Part shown: positions 59,009-64,000 of the stretch, piece after piece
How positions within the stretch are numbered: the stretch's first letter is position 1
Layout of the letters: every line of letters starts with the position of its first letter
The notes under the pieces: generated by a model
The model's input: only the letters and a program-made list of their open reading frames with translations
What the model was told of the DNA's origin: nothing
Databases searched by the model: none
Position numbers and translations under genes: made by a program
DNA from: Saccharomonospora azurea NA-128
GTDB lineage: Bacteria; Actinomycetota; Actinomycetes; Mycobacteriales; Pseudonocardiaceae
Assembly: GCF_000231055.2 (NCBI RefSeq)
Contig: NZ_CM001466.1
Span: 1,768,898-1,832,897, forward strand
Length of the DNA stretch: 64,000 nt
Direction of reading: 5' to 3'

Positions 59009-60172
59009 CTAGGTGGTGGTCTTCTCCCGCTGCCGCCGGAGGCGGGGAACGAACGAGACGAGCGCGGCGATCACGAGACCGCCACACGTGATCCAGAACA
59101 CGGCGGCGGTGTCGAACATCGCCACCGCGACGGCTCCGAAGGCGAGCAGCGCGGCCCACAGGTAGATGAGCAGGACGGCACGACGCTGCGAGTGCCCGAT
59201 CTCCAGCAACCGGTGGTGCAGGTGCATCTTGTCCGCGGCGAACGGACTCTCGCCGCGGCGCGTGCGGCGGACGACGGCCGACACCAGGTCGAGCAGCGGG
59301 AGGAACAGCACCGCCGCCACCACGAACAGCGGCGAGAGCAGGGCGACGACGTCCGTGGCGTCGAACGACGTGTAGACGATCCGGCCCGACGCCGACGTGC
59401 TCGCCGCCGCCAGCATCAGACCGATCATCATCGAGCCCGAGTCGCCCATGAAGATCTTGGCGGGCTGGAAGTTGTGCGGCAGAAAGCCGAGACAGGCTCC
59501 GGCGAGCGTCGCCGCGATCAGCGCGGGCGGGTAGGTACTGACTTCCCCGCCGGAGGAGTGGAGCAGCCACAGGGTGAACGTGCACGTCGCCGCGGCCGCG
59601 ATCAGGCCGAGCCCACTGGCGAGCCCGTCGAGGCCGTCGACGAAGTTCATGGCGTTCACCATGACGACGACGAGCAGCACGACCAGCAGTCCGCCCTGGT
59701 TGCGGTCGAACATGAGCACGTTGCCCACCGCGTCGGCGTCACCGCCCCACGGCACCCACAGCGAGACCCACTGCACACCGAACAGCACGAGAATGCCCGC
59801 GCACAGCACCTGACCCGCGAGCTTGGTCCACGCGTCGATCTCGAACCGGTCGTCGAGAGCGCCGATCAGCACGATCACCCCACCGCCGATGAGGACGGCC
59901 ACGGGGTCGTAGGAGTACTCGAACGCCCGCCGCAGCACCGGCAGCTGGTGGGCGAGCGCCATGCCGCCCACGACGCCGAAGTACATCGCGACGCCGCCCA
60001 TCCTCGGGATCGGGACGACATGGACGTCTCGTTTCCGCGGAACGGCGACGGCCTTCACCTTGATGGCGAAGCGGCGCACCACGGCGGTCAGCAGGTAGGT
60101 GAGCGCGGCGGAGACGAGGGCGACGAGCAGGTACTCGCGGATGGGGAGGCCGGTGGGGACGGCGGAGTTCAC
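59009..60172 (-). CDS. wecA: Polyprenyl-phosphate GlcNAc-1-phosphate transferase, WecA/Rfe type, 387 aa
   Basis: PNPT-family integral membrane transferase with about 11 helices. Catalytic motifs: LIGALDDRFEID (DD), VNAMNFVDGLDGLASG (NxxNxxDGxDGL), KIFMGDSGSMMIG and cytoplasmic HLHHRLLEIGHSQRR. Transfers GlcNAc-1-P to decaprenyl/undecaprenyl phosphate, starting arabinogalactan linker or other cell-wall glycan synthesis; same position as Rv1302. GTG at 60170-60172 with GGAGGG upstream was chosen over a TTG 9 codons earlier. Confidence 0.94.
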   Translation of the reverse strand: MNSAVPTGLPIREYLLVALVSAALTYLLTAVVRRFAIKVKAVAVPRKRDVHVVPIPRMGGVAMYFGVVGGMALAHQLPVLRRAFEYSYDPVAVLIGGGVIVLIGALDDRFEIDAWTKLAGQVLCAGILVLFGVQWVSLWVPWGGDADAVGNVLMFDRNQGGLLVVLLVVVMVNAMNFVDGLDGLASGLGLIAAAATCTFTLWLLHSSGGEVSTYPPALIAATLAGACLGFLPHNFQPAKIFMGDSGSMMIGLMLAAASTSASGRIVYTSFDATDVVALLSPLFVVAAVLFLPLLDLVSAVVRRTRRGESPFAADKMHLHHRLLEIGHSQRRAVLLIYLWAALLAFGAVAVAMFDTAAVFWITCGGLVIAALVSFVPRLRRQREKTTT

Positions 60173-60242
60173 GGCCGCGTCACCCTCCGAAGGACACAAA
60201 CGGGTGGTTCACAGTGCGCAACGGTACCGCTACAGTCCACGC

Positions 60243-60893
60243 TCACTGTTCCCGGCCGATCTCCATGCCCAGGGCCTCCGACACCGCCTCGGTGCTCACC
60301 GCACCCTCACGCAACACCGACGGACGCTCACCCGTGAGATCCACGATGGTCGACGGGACGGGATCGCCGCTGGGACCACCGTCGAGATAGACCGCGACGG
60401 ACTCCGCCAACTGCTCACGGGCGTCCTGCGCCGTCGACGCCGGCGGCCTCCCGGAGACGTTGGCGCTCGACACCGCCAGGGGCCCGACCTCACGCAGCAG
60501 TTCGAGCGCCACCGGGTGCAGCGGCATGCGCAACATCACAGTGCCGCGGGTCGAACCGAGGTTCCACTGCAAGCTCGGCGCGTGCGGGACGACGATCGAC
60601 AGGTCGCCGGGCCAGAACGCCTCGATCAGCGATCTCGCCTGCGGTGAGAGGCCGAGCACCAGTCCGTCGATGGTGGACCAGGAACCCACGAGAACGCCGA
60701 CCGGCATGTCGGGCCCCCGGTTCTTGGCCCTGAGGAGAGCCGCCACGGCATCCGGGTCGAACGCGTCGGCACCGATTCCGTAGACGGTGTCAGTCGGAAA
60801 GACAACGAGTCTGCCGGACCGCACCGCCGAAGCCGCGGCTTTCAATCCGTCGGACCTCGTGTGCGGCTCACCGCAGTCGTACACCGCGCTCAT
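60243..60893 (-). CDS. L-threonylcarbamoyladenylate synthase (TsaC/Sua5/YrdC), 216 aa
   Basis: YrdC fold: SGRLVVFPTDTVYGIGADAF, the K-x-R-x-x-x-x-P motif LLRAKNRGPDMPVGVLVGS, FWPGDLSIVV, and PLAVSSANVSGRPPA. Makes threonylcarbamoyl-AMP for t6A37 modification of tRNAs. ATG 60891-60893 (MSAVYDC) has TAAGCT (complement of 60902-60907) 8 nt away. Rv1301 position, followed by wecA. Confidence 0.95.
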   Translation of the reverse strand: MSAVYDCGEPHTRSDGLKAAASAVRSGRLVVFPTDTVYGIGADAFDPDAVAALLRAKNRGPDMPVGVLVGSWSTIDGLVLGLSPQARSLIEAFWPGDLSIVVPHAPSLQWNLGSTRGTVMLRMPLHPVALELLREVGPLAVSSANVSGRPPASTAQDAREQLAESVAVYLDGGPSGDPVPSTIVDLTGERPSVLREGAVSTEAVSEALGMEIGREQ

Positions 60894-60942
60894 GCGCGCC
60901 AAGCTTAGCGATGCCCTCGGCCGGGGCCGCGCCCCACGGCGG

Positions 60943-61806
60943 TCAAGCCCGCCGAGCCGTGACGAACCGGGGACGCCCGGTGAGATCCGGGTGGTCGGCG
61001 ACGTCGGTCAGCACCCGGCGCGCCTCCAGCAGAGGCGGCACCGCGTGTGCGTGGGTGTCGTCGTGCTCGATCGCGACCCCACCGCCGGGCTTGAGCAGGC
61101 GCGCCGCCATGGTGACGACGTGCCGGATCACCTCCAGCCCGCCGTGTGCGGCGAACACCGCCTGGGGAGGGTCGTAGTCGGCCACCTCGGGCGGCACCGG
61201 CGTGCCCTGCGGCACGTACGGCGGGTTGCAGAGCACGAGATCGACCAGACCGTCGAGCTCGGCGAACACCGTGTCGTCGGTCACGTCGCCCGAGTAGAGG
61301 CGGATCGGTGTGTCCCCCGCCTCCGCCCGCAGATCGGCGTTGTGGCGCGCCCAGGCGAGCGCGTCGGGGTCGTTGTCGACCGCGTAGACGACCGCGTCGG
61401 GCCGGGCATGAGCCACGGCCAGCGCCAGGGCTCCCGACCCGGTGCACAGGTCGACGACCACGGGGTACTCGCGCCCCTTCAGCAGGGTCAGCCCCCACTC
61501 CAGCAACAGCTCGGTCTCGGGACGCGGCACGAACACACCCGGACCGACTCGGACACTGACCGCGCCCATCACAGCCCCACCGAGGAGGTACTGCAGGGGC
61601 ACCCGCGTGGCACGTTCGTTGACCACACGGCCGATGGCGTCCACGACGGGGGGATCGACGAGCGGAACCAGCGGCAACCGTCCACGGTCGACGCCCAGCA
61701 CGTGGGCGGCGATGAGTTCGGCTTCGGTCCGCGGTGACGCGACGCCGGCCTCCTCCAGGATTCGAGCAGCCTCCAACAGCGCCAGTCGTAGGGGCATTCT
61801 CTTCAC
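60943..61806 (-). CDS. prmC: Peptide chain release factor N(5)-glutamine methyltransferase (PrmC/HemK), 287 aa
   Basis: SAM methyltransferase with the substrate motif LVLCNPPYVPQG (NPPY), motif I VVDLCTGSGALALAVA, and a helical N-terminal domain (LEAARILEEAGVASPRTEAE). Methylates the GGQ glutamine of release factors; its target prfA is just upstream. The start is uncertain: GTG 61804-61806 (used here) or ATG 61795-61797 three codons later. The last residues (RPRFVTARRA) are usual. Confidence 0.95.
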   Translation of the reverse strand: MKRMPLRLALLEAARILEEAGVASPRTEAELIAAHVLGVDRGRLPLVPLVDPPVVDAIGRVVNERATRVPLQYLLGGAVMGAVSVRVGPGVFVPRPETELLLEWGLTLLKGREYPVVVDLCTGSGALALAVAHARPDAVVYAVDNDPDALAWARHNADLRAEAGDTPIRLYSGDVTDDTVFAELDGLVDLVLCNPPYVPQGTPVPPEVADYDPPQAVFAAHGGLEVIRHVVTMAARLLKPGGGVAIEHDDTHAHAVPPLLEARRVLTDVADHPDLTGRPRFVTARRA

Positions 61807-62029
61807 GGCGTCAAGACTTGCACATGTGTCGGACGACGGGGACCAAGCCCACACCGTGCCTCCGGATGCCGTCCGGTCGGGTCAACGCCGAGGCGGTTTT
61901 CGGATCAGCACTCCAACGCCGTCCGCAGGCACTGGGAGCTCGCCGACCCGTACATCCGGAGGTGAGGAGCACGGCCGGGGCGAACGCTTCGAGGTGTTCG
62001 GTGAGCCGGACGCGGACGTGGTCGACCGC

Positions 62030-63106
62030 TCACGCGCCGGACTGCGCCTGCGCCATCCGCTCCTCCCGGTCGGCGGCGCGCAGCGCGTCCAGCACGCCCG
62101 TCAACTCTCCGTCCAGCACCTGGTCGAGGTTGTAGGCCTTGTAGTTGACGCGGTGGTCCGAGATGCGGTTCTCCGGGAAGTTGTACGTGCGCACGCGTTC
62201 CGAGCGGTCCACCGTGCGCACCTGCGAGCGGCGGGCGTCGGCGGCCTTGGCCGCCGCCTCCTCCTCGGCCAGCGCCTGCAACCGCGCCTGCAACACCTGG
62301 ATGGCCCGGGCCCGGTTCTGGATCTGCGACTTCTCGTTCTGGCACGACACCACGATCCCGGTGGGCAGGTGCGTGACCCGCACCGCCGAGTCGGTGGTGT
62401 TGACGCTCTGCCCTCCGGGGCCCGACGACCGGAACACGTCGATGCGCAGATCGTTCGGATCGATCTCGACCTCGATCTCCTCGGGCTCGGGATAGATCAG
62501 CACTCCCGCCGCCGAGGTGTGGATACGGCCCTGCGACTCCGTCGCCGGAACCCGCTGCACCCGGTGCACGCCGCCCTCGTACTTGAGCCGCGCCCACACG
62601 CCGTCGACGTCCGTGCCCTTGCTCTTGATGGCCACGGTGACGTCCTTGTAGCCGCCGAGGTCGGACGGCGTGGCGTCGAGGACCTCGGTCGTCCAGCCCT
62701 GCCGCTCGGCGAACCGCAGGTACATGCGCAGGAGATCGCCGGCGAACAAGGCCGACTCCTCGCCACCCTCCCCCGACTTGATCTCCATCACGACGTCCGA
62801 ACCGTCGTACTGGTCGCGCGGCAGCAGCAGCTCCGTGAGCCGCGACTCCAACGCGGGAACGCGCTCGGCCAGGCGGTCGGCCTCCTCGGCGAACGACTCG
62901 TCCTCGACCGCCAGCTCCCGGGCCGCCGCGAGGTCGGAGCGCGTGGCCTCCAGCTCGTTGACGGTCTTCACGACAGGCGCCAACTCGGCGTAGCGGCGCC
63001 CCAGCTTGCGGGCCCGGGCCTGATCGGCATGCACTGCCGGGTCTGCCAACTGCTCTTCGAGCTCGGCGTACTCGTCGAGCAACCCTCGCAGCGATTCCGA
63101 CTCCAC
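62030..63106 (-). CDS. prfA: Peptide chain release factor 1, 358 aa
   Basis: Codon-recognition PxT tripeptide in [16 protein letters not shown] (reads UAG/UAA) and the catalytic GGQ in [36 protein letters not shown] lies upstream. Class I release factor of the ribosome. GTG start. Downstream of rpmE by about 110 bp and upstream of prmC, matching Rv1299. Confidence 0.98.
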   Translation of the reverse strand: MESESLRGLLDEYAELEEQLADPAVHADQARARKLGRRYAELAPVVKTVNELEATRSDLAAARELAVEDESFAEEADRLAERVPALESRLTELLLPRDQYDGSDVVMEIKSGEGGEESALFAGDLLRMYLRFAERQGWTTEVLDATPSDLGGYKDVTVAIKSKGTDVDGVWARLKYEGGVHRVQRVPATESQGRIHTSAAGVLIYPEPEEIEVEIDPNDLRIDVFRSSGPGGQSVNTTDSAVRVTHLPTGIVVSCQNEKSQIQNRARAIQVLQARLQALAEEEAAAKAADARRSQVRTVDRSERVRTYNFPENRISDHRVNYKAYNLDQVLDGELTGVLDALRAADREERMAQAQSGA

Positions 63107-63215
63107 GGCCCTTACCTTCCTCGAACGCCTACCTCACCGACACGGGTGCACCGCGTGAAACGCGAACGGCGCCCGCTCCCGCCGCGTGAGCAGGGAGCGA
63201 GCGCCGTGCACGAAG

Positions 63216-63428
63216 CTACTTCTTGCGCTTGCCGTAGCGAGCCTCGAAGCGCGCCACCCGACCACCGGTGTCGAGGATCTTCTGCTTGCCCGTGTAGAAC
63301 GGGTGGCAGTTCGAGCAGACCTCGACGTGGATCGAGTCCGACGCGGCGGTGCTGCGGGTGGTGAAGGTGTTGCCACAACCGCAAGTCACCGTGGTGACGT
63401 GGTAGTCAGGGTGAATACCGCTCTTCAT
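63216..63428 (-). CDS. rpmE: 50S ribosomal protein L31, zinc-binding (C+) form, 70 aa
   Basis: [20 protein letters not shown], then [16 protein letters not shown]: the Cys residues (C-x-C and C-x2-C) mark the zinc-containing L31. This is the form normally used in zinc sufficiency; a Cys-free paralogue is often encoded elsewhere under Zur control. ATG 63426-63428 with GAGAGGA SD. Lies between rho and prfA as in Rv1297-Rv1299. Confidence 0.97.
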   Translation of the reverse strand: MKSGIHPDYHVTTVTCGCGNTFTTRSTAASDSIHVEVCSNCHPFYTGKQKILDTGGRVARFEARYGKRKK

Positions 63429-63673
63429 GGTGTCCTCTCTCAACTGGCCGCCGGATCCCCACGCCACCGCGTGAGGTGAACCGGAGCCGGACGTCAGCGG
63501 AACAAGTCTGCCAGAGCAACAGACGCGTCCTTCAACGCACCCTGACGGGTGGCTATTCCACCGGCGAGCCGCGACGAACGAGGTCGGCGCCCTCACCGAT
63601 GACGAGGGCCTGTCCGGCGTCGGTCGACAGCCCGGGCAGGCCCTGACGTCACGGGATCGGCGGAAGCCGACGC

Positions 63674-64000
63674 TCAGTCGTCGTCCGCGCCCGGTGCGGT
63701 CTTGGAGACCTGCATCAGGAACTCGATGTTGGTCTTCGTCTTCCGCAGCCGGTCGAGCAGCAGATCGATCGCCTGCTGCGAGTCGAGCGCGTGCAGCACC
63801 CGGTGCAGCTTGTGGGTCACCGCCAGCTCGTCGGGGGAGAGCAGCAGCTCTTCCTTACGAGTACCCGACGGGTTGACGTCCACGGCCGGGAACACCCGAC
63901 GCTCGGCGATCTTGCGGTCGAGCTTGAGCTCGGCGTTACCGGTGCCCTTGAACTCCTCGAAGATCACCGTGTCGCCCGTGGAGCCCGTCTCCACCATCGC
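63674..64000 (-). CDS. rho: Transcription termination factor Rho, C-terminal part (5' end lies outside the window)
   Basis: The open frame continues to the window edge. The visible 109 C-terminal codons contain [42 protein letters not shown] and [11 protein letters not shown]-type end: the R-loop/hexamer interface and arginine-finger region of Rho. Rho is the RNA-dependent ATPase that ends transcription. Followed by rpmE and prfA downstream. Confidence 0.95.
   Translation of the reverse strand, partial: AMVETGSTGDTVIFEEFKGTGNAELKLDRKIAERRVFPAVDVNPSGTRKEELLLSPDELAVTHKLHRVLHALDSQQAIDLLLDRLRKTKTNIEFLMQVSKTAPGADDD

Overview
The window is about 70% GC chromosomal DNA from an actinobacterium. It is most likely a member of the Pseudonocardiaceae (Saccharomonospora or Amycolatopsis type). 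That placement is inference. It rests on base composition, GTG/TTG starts, many leaderless-looking promoters, T7SS PPE/EspG-type proteins, tandem-domain cysteine-rich lipoproteins, NucS instead of MutSL, and gene order shared with Mycobacterium tuberculosis. Coding density is high and almost no mobile DNA is visible: no IS elements, CRISPR arrays, tRNA or rRNA genes were recognised.

Layout. (1) 1-1037: a truncated XRE-type regulator divergent from three tiny overlapping genes, with a perfect 7-5-7 palindrome between two leaderless-type promoters. (2) 1104-4279: an orphan type VII secretion substrate set (PPE-like protein, small helical partner, EspG chaperone), followed by a 738-bp gene-free stretch and a signal-less GH25 lysozyme. 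(3) 6204-10950: universal stress protein, cold-shock protein with a small Arg-rich companion, an orphan amino-acid-binding lipoprotein, small membrane and lipoproteins, and Bcp peroxiredoxin. (4) 11044-22379, minus strand: the cluster known in M. tuberculosis as Rv1331-Rv1341 (clpS, DUF2017, P1 peptidase, mec-cysO-cysM, rhomboid, murI, Rv1339-type hydrolase, rph, rdgB). It is modified twice. A plus-strand methyltransferase/FAD-monooxygenase/TetR block sits between the Rv1339-type gene and rph. A second, divergent ClpS-like/DUF2017-like pair sits between the P1 peptidase and mec. (5) 22513-28015, plus strand: nicotinate/nicotinamide salvage (pncB, pncA), an odd PfkB-family protein, a DinG helicase and a small conserved protein. 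(6) 28025-40385: Pth2-type hydrolase, serB, ctaD, several conserved small enzymes, and the dihydroxyacetone kinase operon dhaKLM flanked by two related lipoproteins, then nucS. (7) 40482-47375: two ectoine-type ABC transporter sets (a complete ehuBCDA operon and a second ehuC-ehuD plus facing ehuB with no ATPase) around a Nudix hydrolase and an enoyl-CoA hydratase. (8) 47752-64000: LysE exporter, murA, cobalamin adenosyltransferase, DUF2550, the complete F1Fo ATP synthase operon (atpIBEFHAGDC), wecA, tsaC-type gene, prmC, prfA, rpmE and the 3' end of rho, in the same order as Rv1297-Rv1315.

The most interesting observations are the tandem duplication and divergence of the clpS-DUF2017 pair, a 21-bp intergenic repeat arranged in threes at three loci (once as a 3+3 inverted array), the divergently regulated small-gene operon at the left edge, the duplicated ectoine transporter that shares one ATPase, and a PfkB-family protein with a damaged active-site motif inside the NAD-salvage operon.
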